Of a stretch of DNA of 64,000 bases, positions 9,560 to 18,558 are shown one piece after another. The notes under the pieces were generated by a model, which made no database searches, had not been told where the DNA came from, and saw only the letters and a program-made list of their open reading frames with translations. Positions within the stretch are counted from its first letter, which is position 1. Every line of letters begins with the position of its first letter. A program made the position numbers and the translations under genes. Source of the DNA: SAR86 cluster bacterium (GTDB taxonomy: Bacteria; Pseudomonadota; Gammaproteobacteria; Magnimaribacterales; AG-339-G14); NCBI GenBank assembly GCA_023703675.1, contig CP097974.1, positions 209,288-273,287 of the forward strand, written 5' to 3'.

Positions 9560-10444
9560 ATGGATAAAAGAAACGTTTCAAAAGCCTTAATTCCAGTAGC
9601 TGGATTGGGCACTAGGATGCTGCCTGCTACTAAAGCTATACCAAAAGAACTACTACCTATATTTGATAAGCCTTTGATACAACATGTTGTAGAAGAAGCA
9701 ATAAGTGGAGGAATTAAAGAAATTATTTTAATTACTCGTAGTGGAAAAGAGGCTATTGAAAATCATTTTGATAATAATTATGAATTAGAACATCGTTTGG
9801 AGGTTTCTGGAAAAAGAAAAATTTTAAAGTCCGTAAAGAATTTGATTCCAAAGAATATTAAAATCAGCTCTATTAGGCAGGAAAATGCTCTAGGACTGGG
9901 ACATGCAATCTTATGTGCTGAGCATTTATTGAAGAACGAACCTTTTGCAGTCTTACTGCCAGATGAATTCTTAGTGCAAAAAGAGCTATCGCAAGATTTT
10001 GCAAAAATGATGAAAAATTTCACTACGTCAGGCTCTGGTCAGCTATTGGTCGAAAAAGTTTTAAAAAGAGACGTTCCAAATTATGGAGTGGTAGATTTAA
10101 AAAAGAAAATTTTAAAATCAAAATCACAAAAAAAAGTTTTTGGTCTTATAGAAAAGCCCAAACCAAAAAATAGTCCTTCCAATTTAAGGATAGTGGGAAG
10201 GTATATTCTTCCATTTAGCACAATGAATGCTATAAAAAAATTAAAGCCTGGAAGAGATGGAGAAATCCAATTAACAGATGCAATTAATTATTTGGTTAAA
10301 AAAGATTTAGAAGAAATAAATGCTAATCTTTCTACTTCAGAAATATATGATTGTGGTTCTAAAACAGGTTTTCTAGGTGCTAATATAGCTTTAGCATCAA
10401 GGAACAAAAAAATAAAAAGATATATCAAGGAGATAATTAAATAG
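9560..10444 (+). CDS. galU: UTP--glucose-1-phosphate uridylyltransferase
   Basis: GalU forms UDP-glucose from UTP and glucose 1-phosphate, feeding surface polysaccharide synthesis. The nucleotide-binding signature AGLGTRMLPATKAIPKELLP begins at about residue 13, and later LLPDEF and VEKP-like (IEKPK) motifs complete the family pattern. The length of about 294 residues is normal. The frame is open further upstream through tRNA-Cys from a TTG at 9470, but that part only translates the tRNA; the ATG at 9560 fits the family N-terminus. The last base of its TAG stop is the first base of tRNA-Leu. Confidence 0.95.
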   Translation: MDKRNVSKALIPVAGLGTRMLPATKAIPKELLPIFDKPLIQHVVEEAISGGIKEIILITRSGKEAIENHFDNNYELEHRLEVSGKRKILKSVKNLIPKNIKISSIRQENALGLGHAILCAEHLLKNEPFAVLLPDEFLVQKELSQDFAKMMKNFTTSGSGQLLVEKVLKRDVPNYGVVDLKKKILKSKSQKKVFGLIEKPKPKNSPSNLRIVGRYILPFSTMNAIKKLKPGRDGEIQLTDAINYLVKKDLEEINANLSTSEIYDCGSKTGFLGANIALASRNKKIKRYIKEIIK

Positions 10445-10530
10445 CCCAGGTGGTGGAATTGGTAGACACAAGGGACTTAAAATCCCTCGAAGGCAACTTC
10501 GTGCCGGTTCAAGTCCGGCCCTGGGTACCA
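10444..10530 (+). tRNA. tRNA-Leu (UAA)
   Basis: The 87-base gene has acceptor strands GCCCAGG and CCTGGGT (first pair G-T), discriminator A and an encoded CCA. The anticodon stem AGGGA/TCCCT closes loop CTTAAAA, giving anticodon TAA. A long variable arm (TCGAAGGCAACTTCG) and the T arm CCGGTTCAAGTCCGG mark it as a class II leucine tRNA. It shares one base with the galU stop codon. It is the counterpart of leuZ in the E. coli pgsA-glyW-cysT-leuZ order. Confidence 0.97.
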
Positions 10531-10541
10531 AGTAAATATCT

Positions 10542-11105
10542 ATGTACTACTCCGACGAAGAATTAATTTCTTTTGGCTTCAAAAAAATTGGGAAAAATTT
10601 GAAAGTCAGCAGGCTTGCAAACTTTTACTCTATAGAGGATGGAGAAATGGGCGATAACGTAAGAATTGATGATTATGTAATATTGAAGGGAAAAATATAC
10701 ATAGGTTCAAATGTGCATATTTCATGTTTCTGTAATTTAAGTGGAGGATATGGGATTACCTTGAAGGATTTTTCTGGAATTTCTTCACACACTAGTATTT
10801 TTTCCGCAGTTGAAGATTTTATATCTCCAACACTTATGAGTCCCTCAATAGACAGAAAATACTCAAAGATTATCGACGGCCCTGTGGTTTTTGAAGAGGG
10901 AGCAAAATTAGGATCTCATTGTATTGTTTTACCTGGCATTACAATTGGGAAGCATTCTACTGCAACTGCACAAACTTTAATAAATAAAGATGTAAAGGAT
11001 TTTGCAGTAATAGGCCCTAAAGTAAGAGGGTTTAAAACTTTTGGTTTTAGAGATAAGAAAGCAATTAATGATATCAAAAGTCATTATTTAGATGAAAAAA
11101 ATTAA
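10542..11105 (+). CDS. Left-handed beta-helix (hexapeptide) acyltransferase
   Basis: A 187-residue acyltransferase of the LacA/WbbJ type. Hexapeptide repeats are visible as IGSNVHIS, LGSHCIVLPGITIG and related turns between about residues 45 and 150. The N-terminal opening (YYSDEELISFGF then IGDNVRIDDY-like) is typical of sugar O-acetyltransferases in O-antigen loci. It would move an acetyl or other acyl group from CoA or ACP to a sugar. Its 3' end overlaps the next gene by 14 bases, and it opens a run of genes (methyltransferase, dioxygenase, ACP, KASIII, SDR) that looks like an acyl-modification module. The donor and acceptor cannot be told from sequence. Confidence 0.8.
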   Translation: MYYSDEELISFGFKKIGKNLKVSRLANFYSIEDGEMGDNVRIDDYVILKGKIYIGSNVHISCFCNLSGGYGITLKDFSGISSHTSIFSAVEDFISPTLMSPSIDRKYSKIIDGPVVFEEGAKLGSHCIVLPGITIGKHSTATAQTLINKDVKDFAVIGPKVRGFKTFGFRDKKAINDIKSHYLDEKN

Positions 11106-11802
11106 ATTTAAGTATTCAAAAGATAACGATTTCGATTTATTTTTAGATAGATTTACTTTTGAGCCAACTTTTACTACAAACTTAATTATTGAAAGTGTTC
11201 TAAAAAATCTTTCTAAAAATTCTACCATTTTAGACTTGGGGTGCGGTTCAGGCGTCGTTGGAATAGTCATAAACGAACTTTCAAAATTTAAACATTCTTT
11301 CTTTGCTTCTGACGTTTTTGAGACTGTAAAAGATGTAGTAAGTAAAAATGCAAATTTAAATAATGTAAAAATTAAAATTGAGCTATCCGATACTTTCTCA
11401 TCTTGGAATAGGAGATTTGATTGCATAATTGACGATATTTCCGGGATTTCTTCGGAAGTAGCTAAACTTTCTCCCTGGTTTGAAAATATAGCTTGTGATA
11501 GTGGAATAGGCGGAGACATTCTCACAAATAAGGTGCTTTGCGAGGCTCCTTCATTTCTAGAAAATGACGGATTGTTTTTTTTTCCAGTAATATCATTATC
11601 TAATTCTGCGTCTATTTTAAATAAGGCTAGAGAAAATTTTAAAAATTTAGAATTGGTCAATTCGAAAGATTGGCCGTTGCCAAGTTCAATGGCAAACAAT
11701 CTGGAAGCTTTAAATGATTTAAAAGATTTAGGGCATATTTCCTTTGAGGAAAAATTTGGTATATTAGTCGCTTCAACTAGTATTTATAAGGCTTATAATT
11801 AA
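11092..11802 (+). CDS. Class I SAM-dependent methyltransferase
   Basis: The 236-residue protein has a Rossmann-like methyltransferase core: motif I ILDLGCGSGVVG at about residues 46-57 binds S-adenosylmethionine, followed by the FFASDVFE motif II region at about 72. Motif IV reads IIDDISGIS (about 112-120) rather than an NPPY-type motif, so it is not a clear HemK/PrmA family member. It lies between an acyltransferase and a PhyH-type dioxygenase, so it probably methylates a sugar or its acyl substituent. It overlaps the preceding gene by 14 bases. The substrate is unknown. Confidence 0.75.
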   Translation: MKKIKFKYSKDNDFDLFLDRFTFEPTFTTNLIIESVLKNLSKNSTILDLGCGSGVVGIVINELSKFKHSFFASDVFETVKDVVSKNANLNNVKIKIELSDTFSSWNRRFDCIIDDISGISSEVAKLSPWFENIACDSGIGGDILTNKVLCEAPSFLENDGLFFFPVISLSNSASILNKARENFKNLELVNSKDWPLPSSMANNLEALNDLKDLGHISFEEKFGILVASTSIYKAYN

Positions 11803-11804
11803 TC

Positions 11805-12638
11805 ATGAATGATGATCTACCTTGGTTTGAAGTAGAAAATTCAAACATAAATGAACAAGAATACGATTTAAAAAATCCTTTTTATGAAAACGTAAAAGAA
11901 TTTTCAGAAAAAGGGTTCACTGTTTTTGATTTGTATTCAGATAACTCAGTTATTGATGATGCTTTGTTAAAACTTGACGCCTTAATAGAAACAAAAAATT
12001 ATTCTAAAAATCCAAAATATTATCATTACAATGAAAGCCCAAGGATAGTAGAAGCTTGGAAAAAAATAAAAGAAATCTCACTTCTTTCTAATGACAAGAA
12101 TGTTATTGAGTTTCTAAATCTTGCTTATAAAAGAAAACCTATTCCTTTTTCTACAATCAATTTTTACGCGTCAACTGAACAACCCCTTCATAGCGATTAC
12201 TGGCATTTTGGGTCTACACCAGATAGATTTTTATGCGGCGTCTGGATAGCAATGGAAGATATTCATGAGGATTCAGGACCTCTTCAAGTGGTCCCGAATT
12301 CATCTTCGCTTCCTATAACTTCACAAGAATCTTTAGGCTTAGAGATTCCGAAAACCACTAAAGAAGTCAAAAGAAATTATGCTATTTACGAAGAATTTGT
12401 GAAAAAACAGATGGAAGAATTTAGTCTCAGGACTGTGCCTGTTATCATCAAGAAAGGTCAATGTTTGATTTGGTCGGCAAATTTATTACATGGGGCATTT
12501 AAGAGGGTTAATAAAAATTTAACTAGAAAAAGTATGGTTACACATTTTCATTTTGAGAACTGTAAATATTACAATCCCGTTTTTACAGATTTTAAAAGAA
12601 AAGTGTATAATGAAAGAGAGTTAGAAATAGTTAAATAA
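11805..12638 (+). CDS. Phytanoyl-CoA dioxygenase (PhyH) family protein
   Basis: This 277-residue protein looks like an Fe(II)/2-oxoglutarate-dependent hydroxylase. The iron-binding HxD pair appears in PLHSDYWHF (about residues 126-134), the distal His in LLHGAFKRVN (about 227), and an Arg downstream (NLTRKS) fits the 2-oxoglutarate anchor. The 'EDSGPLQVVPNSS' stretch between them is typical of PhyH proteins. It is one codon away from the following ACP gene, which suggests that it hydroxylates an acyl chain held on that carrier or the finished sugar derivative. That role is inferred from position only. Confidence 0.8.
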   Translation: MNDDLPWFEVENSNINEQEYDLKNPFYENVKEFSEKGFTVFDLYSDNSVIDDALLKLDALIETKNYSKNPKYYHYNESPRIVEAWKKIKEISLLSNDKNVIEFLNLAYKRKPIPFSTINFYASTEQPLHSDYWHFGSTPDRFLCGVWIAMEDIHEDSGPLQVVPNSSSLPITSQESLGLEIPKTTKEVKRNYAIYEEFVKKQMEEFSLRTVPVIIKKGQCLIWSANLLHGAFKRVNKNLTRKSMVTHFHFENCKYYNPVFTDFKRKVYNERELEIVK

Positions 12639-12893
12639 ATGCCTAAAATTACCCAAGAAACTTTATTTGACGCAATATCGAAAGCGCTTGATGTTGATTC
12701 TTCGAAAGTTAATTTGGATTCAAGTATTGATACTATCGAAGAATGGGACTCTTTGGGAAGTTTAAGTATTCTTACCTCACTAGATGAGTTATCTGATGGC
12801 GAAACGTCAAAAATAGAAGACATTTCCAGTGCTGCCTCATGCAAAGATATTATAGATTTACTGAAAGTTCATAACCTATATGATCCAAGCTAA
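12639..12893 (+). CDS. Acyl carrier protein (module A)
   Basis: An 84-residue carrier protein distinct from housekeeping AcpP. The phosphopantetheine attachment site is Ser38 in EEWDSLG. The predicted four-helix layout and acidic composition are typical. It starts directly after the PhyH gene and its last 14 bases overlap the following KASIII gene, so the carrier and synthase are translationally coupled. It is the likely carrier of the chain made by that synthase. Confidence 0.85.
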   Translation: MPKITQETLFDAISKALDVDSSKVNLDSSIDTIEEWDSLGSLSILTSLDELSDGETSKIEDISSAASCKDIIDLLKVHNLYDPS

Positions 12894-13839
12894 AATTGAA
12901 GGTATTGAGTACCATCTAGCTTCAAAAAAAGAAAATCTAAAAAATTTAAAAGAAAACAACCCTGATTGGGATGTAGAAAAAATATTTGAAAAAGTCGGTG
13001 TAAAGGATAGATTTATCTCTTCTGAGCATGAAACCTCTCTGAGTCTTGGCATTAATGCTGCAAAAAAGTTTTCTCATAAAATATTAAAAGAGGTTGATTG
13101 TTGTATCTTTGTCACTCAAACTCCAGATTTTCTCTTACCAAACAACGCAAGCATTGCGCAAGATAAGCTTAATTTGAGTAATGAAATTTCTGCATTTGAT
13201 ATAAATATGGGCTGCTCTGGTTTTGTTTATGCTCTTTCGGTGGCTTCTTCTTTTTTAGAATCTAATATTCATTCTAAAATTTTAATTATTTGCGGCGAAA
13301 CTTATACAAAATATCTGAACGAACATGATCGTTCGACCCAACCTATATTTAGCGATGGTGCGTCAGCTACTATATTGTCGAAAGGTAAGACTTCAAAAAT
13401 TGGACCGTTTTTATTTGGAACAGATGGATCTGGATATGATAAGTTGATTTTTAAAAACAGCGGGGCGTCTAAAGAATTTAAAAATGAAAACAAAAGTATT
13501 TTTATGGACGGACAATCGGTATTGCTTTTTACAATGGATAAGATTCCCAATTTGATTTTAGAATTAATGGAAACAAATAATTATTCTATTGATGACATAG
13601 ATTTCTTTTTATTCCATCAAGCCAGTAACGTGGTTTTAGATAACATCCAAAGAAAGTTAAAAATTCCTTCCGAAAAGCTGCCAAGAAATGCTTCTAAATT
13701 TGGAAATACAACTTCATCAACAATTCCAATACTAATCAAAGATTTAGTAAATTCAAAAAAATTGAGGAGAAAAATGAGAATAGTTTGTTGTGGATTTGGG
13801 GTTGGACTTTCTTATGGAGCGACAATTGTCAATTATTAA
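12880..13839 (+). CDS. 3-oxoacyl-ACP synthase III family protein (module A)
   Basis: A FabH-type ketosynthase of 319 residues that condenses an acyl starter with malonyl-ACP. The full catalytic triad is present: Cys112 in NMGCSGF, His246 in FLFHQAS and Asn276 in FGNTTSS. Because it is paired with its own ACP and SDR in a polysaccharide locus, it more likely makes a short 3-oxoacyl group for sugar decoration than membrane fatty acids. A second, clearly diverged copy lies at 31548. It overlaps the ACP gene upstream and the SDR reading frame downstream. Confidence 0.88.
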   Translation: MIQAKIEGIEYHLASKKENLKNLKENNPDWDVEKIFEKVGVKDRFISSEHETSLSLGINAAKKFSHKILKEVDCCIFVTQTPDFLLPNNASIAQDKLNLSNEISAFDINMGCSGFVYALSVASSFLESNIHSKILIICGETYTKYLNEHDRSTQPIFSDGASATILSKGKTSKIGPFLFGTDGSGYDKLIFKNSGASKEFKNENKSIFMDGQSVLLFTMDKIPNLILELMETNNYSIDDIDFFLFHQASNVVLDNIQRKLKIPSEKLPRNASKFGNTTSSTIPILIKDLVNSKKLRRKMRIVCCGFGVGLSYGATIVNY

Positions 13840-14533
13840 AAATAAACAATTTATTATTATAGGCGCCAATTCAGGGCTAGCTAATTTTTCTGTAAAAAAG
13901 TTTTCTCGTAGAAATCTTGTTTTTGGAACCTATAATAAATCCAGGCCGAAGGAAACAAAGGATTTTCATCTTTTAAAAAAATTAGATTTGTCAAAAAAAA
14001 AACAAATAGAAGCTTTCATTAATAAAATTTCGAAAGATTTGTCCAAAATAGTACTGATTAATTTTGGAGTTTTTAATCAAGATAATCTTCTGGTAAATGT
14101 TGAGGAGGAAGAATTATTAAATTCTTTTCAAATAAATGTATTTTCAAATTTTTATCTCAATAAAATGCTTATTCCCATTATGATAAAAAATAATTGGGGC
14201 AGGATTATCCATTTATCGTCTCAAAGAGCTTTTTTGGGAGCTAAAGGAGCATCTGTATATGGGGCTTCAAAGTCTTCGCTAATCGGTTTAAGCAATAATA
14301 TTGCATCAGAATATGCGAGATTTGGCATTACTTCCAATATAATAAATTTGGGATATTTTGAATCTACTCTATTTTATAAATTAGACAAATCATTGCAGAA
14401 GGAATATTTAAATTCAATTCCTGGAAAAAAATTGGGAACTGCTGAAGATATTTTTAACGTTTTAGAAATGATAGTTAAAAATCCTTTTATGAACGGCTCT
14501 ATAATTGATTTGCATGGCGGGGCAAAAATATGA
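13814..14533 (+). CDS. SDR-family oxidoreductase, FabG-like (module A)
   Basis: A short-chain dehydrogenase of about 239 residues. The nucleotide-binding GANSGLA motif is near residue 17, the active-site serine lies in IHLSSQ and the catalytic YGASK (YxxxK) follows. The C-terminal HGG is usual for FabG-like proteins. I place the start at ATG 13814, which begins MERQLSII; a GTG at 13790 is in frame but lies deeper in the KASIII gene. Following an ACP and KASIII, it probably reduces the 3-oxoacyl-ACP to a 3-hydroxyacyl-ACP. It overlaps the wzz gene by 4 bases (ATGA). Confidence 0.82.
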   Translation: MERQLSIIKNKQFIIIGANSGLANFSVKKFSRRNLVFGTYNKSRPKETKDFHLLKKLDLSKKKQIEAFINKISKDLSKIVLINFGVFNQDNLLVNVEEEELLNSFQINVFSNFYLNKMLIPIMIKNNWGRIIHLSSQRAFLGAKGASVYGASKSSLIGLSNNIASEYARFGITSNIINLGYFESTLFYKLDKSLQKEYLNSIPGKKLGTAEDIFNVLEMIVKNPFMNGSIIDLHGGAKI

Positions 14534-15465
14534 ATAAAGAAGAAGCATCGAAGCTTGAAAATTTTTTATCGAAAGAAATTGATTTAAGAGAAATAATATT
14601 TGTCCTTTGGAATAGAAAATTTTTTTTAATAAGTCTCAGTTTTTTGTTTTCAATTATTTCTATTTTTTATTCTTTATCTATCCCAAATAAATATACTTCC
14701 GAATCAATACTAGAAGTACAGTCAAATTCAAGCACTTCCGGCGCTATGTCATCGATAAGAAGTCAATTCGGAGGTATCGCATCGCTTGCTGGGATAAATT
14801 TAGGGTCTGGTGACTCCGGAGACAAATCTTTTTGGGTTATGGAAAGAATAAAATCAAAAGAATTCTCTAAACATATTTATTCATTTCCTGGAGTTGTAGA
14901 AAATTTTTTTGCAGTTGAAAAATATGATCCTGATGAACAAAAAATTTTTTATAATGAAAAAATTTTCAAACAAAGTGTTTGGCAAACTAGAAGTAATGGT
15001 AAATCTTATAAGCCCACCTTTTTAGAATTCCATGCTGCATTTAACAGTTCTTTAGATGTTCAAAAAAATACTGAAACCGGATTTATAGATTTAAAATTTG
15101 AACATTTTTCTCCTAAATTTTCTGAAGAATTATTAAATTTAGTAATCAATGAAATTAACGTTCTTACAAAGGAAGGAGATAAAAATGAAGCTACATTTTC
15201 TCTTGAATATTTGCAGTCGGTCTTGGGAAAAACTTTAATTGAGGATACTAGATTGTCAATAAACGAACTTATTAAAACACAGCTGAATATAATAATGCTT
15301 GCTGATGTGAAAGATTTTTATATTCTTAAACCTATTGACTTACCTTTTGTTCCAGAGAGTAAATCATCTCCTTCGAGATCTCTAATTGTAATTATGTGGT
15401 CATTTTTTGGATTTCTTTTAAGTTCTTTATATATTTTGGTTAGGCATTTCTATTTAAAAAAATAG
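14530..15465 (+). CDS. wzz: Wzz-type polysaccharide chain-length determinant
   Basis: A 311-residue inner-membrane protein with the Wzz/PCP layout: a short cytoplasmic start, a first membrane helix at about residues 31-51, a long periplasmic domain, and a second helix near the C-terminus (about 285-305) preceded by a proline-rich stretch (PFVPESKSSPSRS). The IDLREIIFVLWNRK segment before helix one is typical of the Wzz domain. It sets the length distribution of the polymer made by Wzy. There is no tyrosine kinase domain, so it is of the O-antigen or ECA type rather than a full Wzc. Confidence 0.85.
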   Translation: MNKEEASKLENFLSKEIDLREIIFVLWNRKFFLISLSFLFSIISIFYSLSIPNKYTSESILEVQSNSSTSGAMSSIRSQFGGIASLAGINLGSGDSGDKSFWVMERIKSKEFSKHIYSFPGVVENFFAVEKYDPDEQKIFYNEKIFKQSVWQTRSNGKSYKPTFLEFHAAFNSSLDVQKNTETGFIDLKFEHFSPKFSEELLNLVINEINVLTKEGDKNEATFSLEYLQSVLGKTLIEDTRLSINELIKTQLNIIMLADVKDFYILKPIDLPFVPESKSSPSRSLIVIMWSFFGFLLSSLYILVRHFYLKK

Positions 15466-15472
15466 GTATTTC

Positions 15473-16585
15473 GTGAAAATATTAATAGTTATAGGAACAA
15501 GGCCTGAAGCTATTAAAATGGCACCGTTGATTTTAAATCTCAAGAAAGAAAAATATTTTAAAGTAAAAGTTTGTGTGACAGCTCAACACAGAGGAATGCT
15601 GGATGAAGTGCTGAATTTGTTCAGAATAAAACCAGATTATGACCTAAATCTAATGAAAAAAAATCAATCCATTAACGATATTGCTTCGAAAATTATAAAA
15701 AAGATCGATAACGTTCTAAATTTGAGTAAGCCTGATTTAGTCTTGGTTCATGGAGACACATCAACAACTCTCTATTCAGCAATAGCAAGTTTTAATAAGA
15801 AGATTAAAATTGGTCATATTGAAGCTGGCCTAAGAACATTTAACTTAGATTTTCCTTGGCCTGAAGAGAGTAATAGGCAGATAGTAAGTAAACTTTCTTC
15901 TTTTCACTTTGCACCAACTAAAATTGCCAAACAAAATCTTATTCAAGAGGGAATAAAAAAAAAGGATGTTTTTGTTACTGGAAATACAATTATTGACTCT
16001 CTTTTAATTGCATCAAAATTGATAGATTCAAAAAAAGCTTTAAAAAAAGAGTTAGAAAATAAATTTAAATTCTTAAAAAAAGAAAAAAAATTAATTCTTG
16101 TTACAGGACATAGAAGAGAAAATTTTGGAAAAAGTTTGAAAAATATATGTTTAGCTTTGAAACAGCTTTCTAAATTAGATATTGAAATTATTTATCCTGT
16201 TCATTTGAATCCCAAAATAAATATTCCTGTGAATAACATGCTGAATAATGTAAAAAATATAAAATTATGTAGTCCTCTTGATTACATTTCTTTCGTATAC
16301 CTTATGACAAAATCTTATCTAATAATAACGGATTCTGGTGGAATTCAGGAAGAGGCCCCAACTTTGGGGAAGCCTGTTTTAGTTACTAGAGAAGTTACCG
16401 AGAGGCCTGAAGCGCTTGAGGTAGGAACGGTCAAATTAGTGGGTTCTAATCAGGATAAGATAGTTTCGGAGGCGACTAAATTATTAAATAACAAAAATGA
16501 GTATAATAAAATTTCTTTTAAACAGAATCCTTACGGTGATGGTAAATCAAGCTTAAGGATATCAAAAATTTTAAAAAAAATATAA
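15473..16585 (+). CDS. wecB: UDP-N-acetylglucosamine 2-epimerase (non-hydrolysing)
   Basis: WecB interconverts UDP-GlcNAc and UDP-ManNAc. The 370-residue protein has the N-terminal GTRPEAIKMAP motif, VHGDTSTT at about residue 92, the GHIEAGLRTF motif at about 113, and the C-terminal TDSGGIQEEAP motif at about 283, all hallmarks of the family. It uses a GTG start at 15473, 7 bases after wzz. Together with wecC at 19656 it would give UDP-ManNAcA, an acidic building block of the polymer. Confidence 0.94.
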   Translation: MKILIVIGTRPEAIKMAPLILNLKKEKYFKVKVCVTAQHRGMLDEVLNLFRIKPDYDLNLMKKNQSINDIASKIIKKIDNVLNLSKPDLVLVHGDTSTTLYSAIASFNKKIKIGHIEAGLRTFNLDFPWPEESNRQIVSKLSSFHFAPTKIAKQNLIQEGIKKKDVFVTGNTIIDSLLIASKLIDSKKALKKELENKFKFLKKEKKLILVTGHRRENFGKSLKNICLALKQLSKLDIEIIYPVHLNPKINIPVNNMLNNVKNIKLCSPLDYISFVYLMTKSYLIITDSGGIQEEAPTLGKPVLVTREVTERPEALEVGTVKLVGSNQDKIVSEATKLLNNKNEYNKISFKQNPYGDGKSSLRISKILKKI

Positions 16586-16591
16586 CCATAC

Positions 16592-17626
16592 ATGCCAAAG
16601 AGAGCTTTCATCACGGGAATTACTGGTCAAGATGGTTCTTATCTTGCGGAATTTCTTTTGGAAAAGAATTATGAAGTACATGCCATAACAAGAAGGGTAT
16701 CAGTTTTTACTACCCAAAGGATAGATCATTTATTGCGGCACCCAAATTTATTTACTTACCATGGAGACTTGGCTGATTCTAGCAATCTTCACATGCTTTT
16801 ATCCAAAATTAAGCCCGATGAAGTTTATAATTTAGGTGCACAATCCCATGTTTCTGTGTCATTTGAAGTTCCTGAATATACTGCTGAAGTTGACGCACTA
16901 GGTGCAATTCGCTTATTAAATGTTTTAAAAGACTTAGGGCAAACCCCAAGATATTATCAAGCTTCTACATCTGAATTGTTTGGCGGTATCCCAGGAACAG
17001 AGCCTCAAAATGAAGATACACCGTTTTCTCCTAGATCTCCATACGGAGCTGCAAAATTATATGCCTATTGGATTACTAAAAATTACAGAGAGTCTTATGG
17101 TATGTTTGCAAGTAATGGAATTCTTTTTAATCATGAGTCGCCAAGAAGAGGAGAGACATTTGTTACAAAAAAAATTACTAAAGGAGTGGCAAATATTGTC
17201 AAAGGAAATCAACGATTTATAACATTAGGAAATTTAAATGCAAAGCGAGATTGGGGATACGCTAAAGACTATGTTGAGTCGATGTGGCTGATGCTTCAAC
17301 ATGAGAGACCCGACGATTTTGTCATAGCAACAGGAAAGTCTTGGAGTATCAGAGAATTCGTAGAGATGGCTTTTAAAAGCGTGGACGTAGAAATTGAATG
17401 GGAGGGAGAAAAAGAAAAAGAAATTGGAAAGAATAAACTCTCTGGAGAAACGATTATAAAAATTGATCCCAAATACTATAGACCATCAGAGGTAGACTTC
17501 CTCAAAGGAGATGCTTCAAAGGCTCTTAAATCTTTAGGATGGAAACCCAAAACATCTATTAAAAAATTAGTGAAAATTATGGTTGATTACGATCTTAAAT
17601 ATGATGATTACAGTGGGGTAGAATGA
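16592..17626 (+). CDS. gmd: GDP-mannose 4,6-dehydratase
   Basis: Gmd converts GDP-D-mannose to GDP-4-keto-6-deoxy-D-mannose, the entry to fucose, rhamnose and perosamine sugars. The 344-residue SDR protein has [12 protein letters not shown] at about residues 8-19, the STSELFG segment, the catalytic Thr/Glu and YGAAK motif at about 150, and the [16 protein letters not shown] signature that separates GMD from other dehydratases. It overlaps the next gene by 4 bases. The nearby aminotransferase (18559) and RmlC-like epimerase (17623) are the likely users of its product. Confidence 0.95.
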   Translation: MPKRAFITGITGQDGSYLAEFLLEKNYEVHAITRRVSVFTTQRIDHLLRHPNLFTYHGDLADSSNLHMLLSKIKPDEVYNLGAQSHVSVSFEVPEYTAEVDALGAIRLLNVLKDLGQTPRYYQASTSELFGGIPGTEPQNEDTPFSPRSPYGAAKLYAYWITKNYRESYGMFASNGILFNHESPRRGETFVTKKITKGVANIVKGNQRFITLGNLNAKRDWGYAKDYVESMWLMLQHERPDDFVIATGKSWSIREFVEMAFKSVDVEIEWEGEKEKEIGKNKLSGETIIKIDPKYYRPSEVDFLKGDASKALKSLGWKPKTSIKKLVKIMVDYDLKYDDYSGVE

Positions 17627-18168
17627 AAATTGATTTTGATTTTAGAAGTTCAAATCTTTTAGAGGACGTTACTATTATTTATCCTTCGGTTCACAAAGAA
17701 GATAGAGGCTCAATATGGACTTCTTATTTAAATAAAAAAATTGATAAATTTTTGCCTGATGATCTTGTTTTTCTTCATGATAAATTTTCAGAATCTAAGA
17801 AAAATGTTTTGAGAGGCATTCATGGAGATCATAAGTCTTGGAAATTAATTTCTTGTATTTCAGGAAAAATTTTTCAAGTCATTGTGGACTTAAGAAAATC
17901 TTCATCATCATTTTTAAAACATGAGACTTTTAGACTAAACTCGAATGAAAAAAAAATGATCTTAATTCCTCCTGGAATGGGTAATGCATTTTTAACTATA
18001 AGTGAAAATGCTACATATCATTATAAGCTAGCATACAAAGGAGATTATATAGATGCAGCAGATCAATTTACCGTTGCTTGGGACGATCCAAGATTGAACA
18101 TTGATTGGCCCATAAAAAAACCTATTTTATCTAGCAGAGACTTGCAAATTAACAATGGAAGTAATTAA
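17623..18168 (+). CDS. RmlC-like sugar 3,5-epimerase family protein
   Basis: A 181-residue cupin of the dTDP-4-dehydrorhamnose 3,5-epimerase family. It shows the KEDRGSIW opening, the active-site His in NVLRGIHGD, a [13 protein letters not shown] strand and the [10 protein letters not shown] stretch, all matching RmlC topology. It is sandwiched between gmd and a perosamine-synthase-like aminotransferase, and no rmlA or rmlB is seen in this window. It may therefore act on a GDP-linked keto sugar rather than on the dTDP one; some heptose and 6-deoxy pathways have such RmlC-like enzymes. The substrate is inferred. Confidence 0.78.
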   Translation: MKIDFDFRSSNLLEDVTIIYPSVHKEDRGSIWTSYLNKKIDKFLPDDLVFLHDKFSESKKNVLRGIHGDHKSWKLISCISGKIFQVIVDLRKSSSSFLKHETFRLNSNEKKMILIPPGMGNAFLTISENATYHYKLAYKGDYIDAADQFTVAWDDPRLNIDWPIKKPILSSRDLQINNGSN

Positions 18169-18553
18169 ACATAATAATAAGATTTTAAGCATAATTTACA
18201 GAGATGAAGATTGGGTTAAAGGTCTAAATTTTATTACTCCAAATGAAATGTTTGTTCAGGTGGGTTCATGGTGGTATGACAAGGGAAAATTACTCGACAA
18301 ACACGTTCATAAAGATTTTGAAAGGAAAGCTATGAGAACTCAAGAGTGTGTATATGTTAGAAAAGGTAGTATGAGAGTCACTCTATTTTCTGAAGAACTT
18401 GAAGAATTACAACAGTACGATTTATTTGAAGGTGATTTGAACGTTTTTGCTTATGGTGGACACGGATACGAAATATTAGAGGATGATACTCAAATTATAG
18501 AAAGTAAAAATGGGCCTTTTGTTGATGTTGAAACCGATAAGACAAAGTTTTAA
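18155..18553 (+). CDS. Small cupin-fold protein
   Basis: A 132-residue single-domain cupin. Candidate metal ligands are His in LDKHVHKDFE (about residues 48-57) and the later HGYEI (about 108-112), with the RKGSMRVTLF strand between. It overlaps the RmlC-like gene by 14 bases and precedes the aminotransferase by 5, so it belongs to the same sugar operon. It could be a sugar isomerase or epimerase, or a sensor of pathway intermediates; the sequence does not decide. Confidence 0.65.
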   Translation: MEVIKHNNKILSIIYRDEDWVKGLNFITPNEMFVQVGSWWYDKGKLLDKHVHKDFERKAMRTQECVYVRKGSMRVTLFSEELEELQQYDLFEGDLNVFAYGGHGYEILEDDTQIIESKNGPFVDVETDKTKF

Positions 18554-18558
18554 AAATA

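Noticed and set aside
11088-11699. A 203-codon open frame on the minus strand opposite the methyltransferase
   Set aside because: It is antisense to a gene with clear methyltransferase motifs and carries no recognisable domain.
16980-17222. A short plus-strand frame inside gmd
   Set aside because: Out-of-frame shadow of gmd with no domain.
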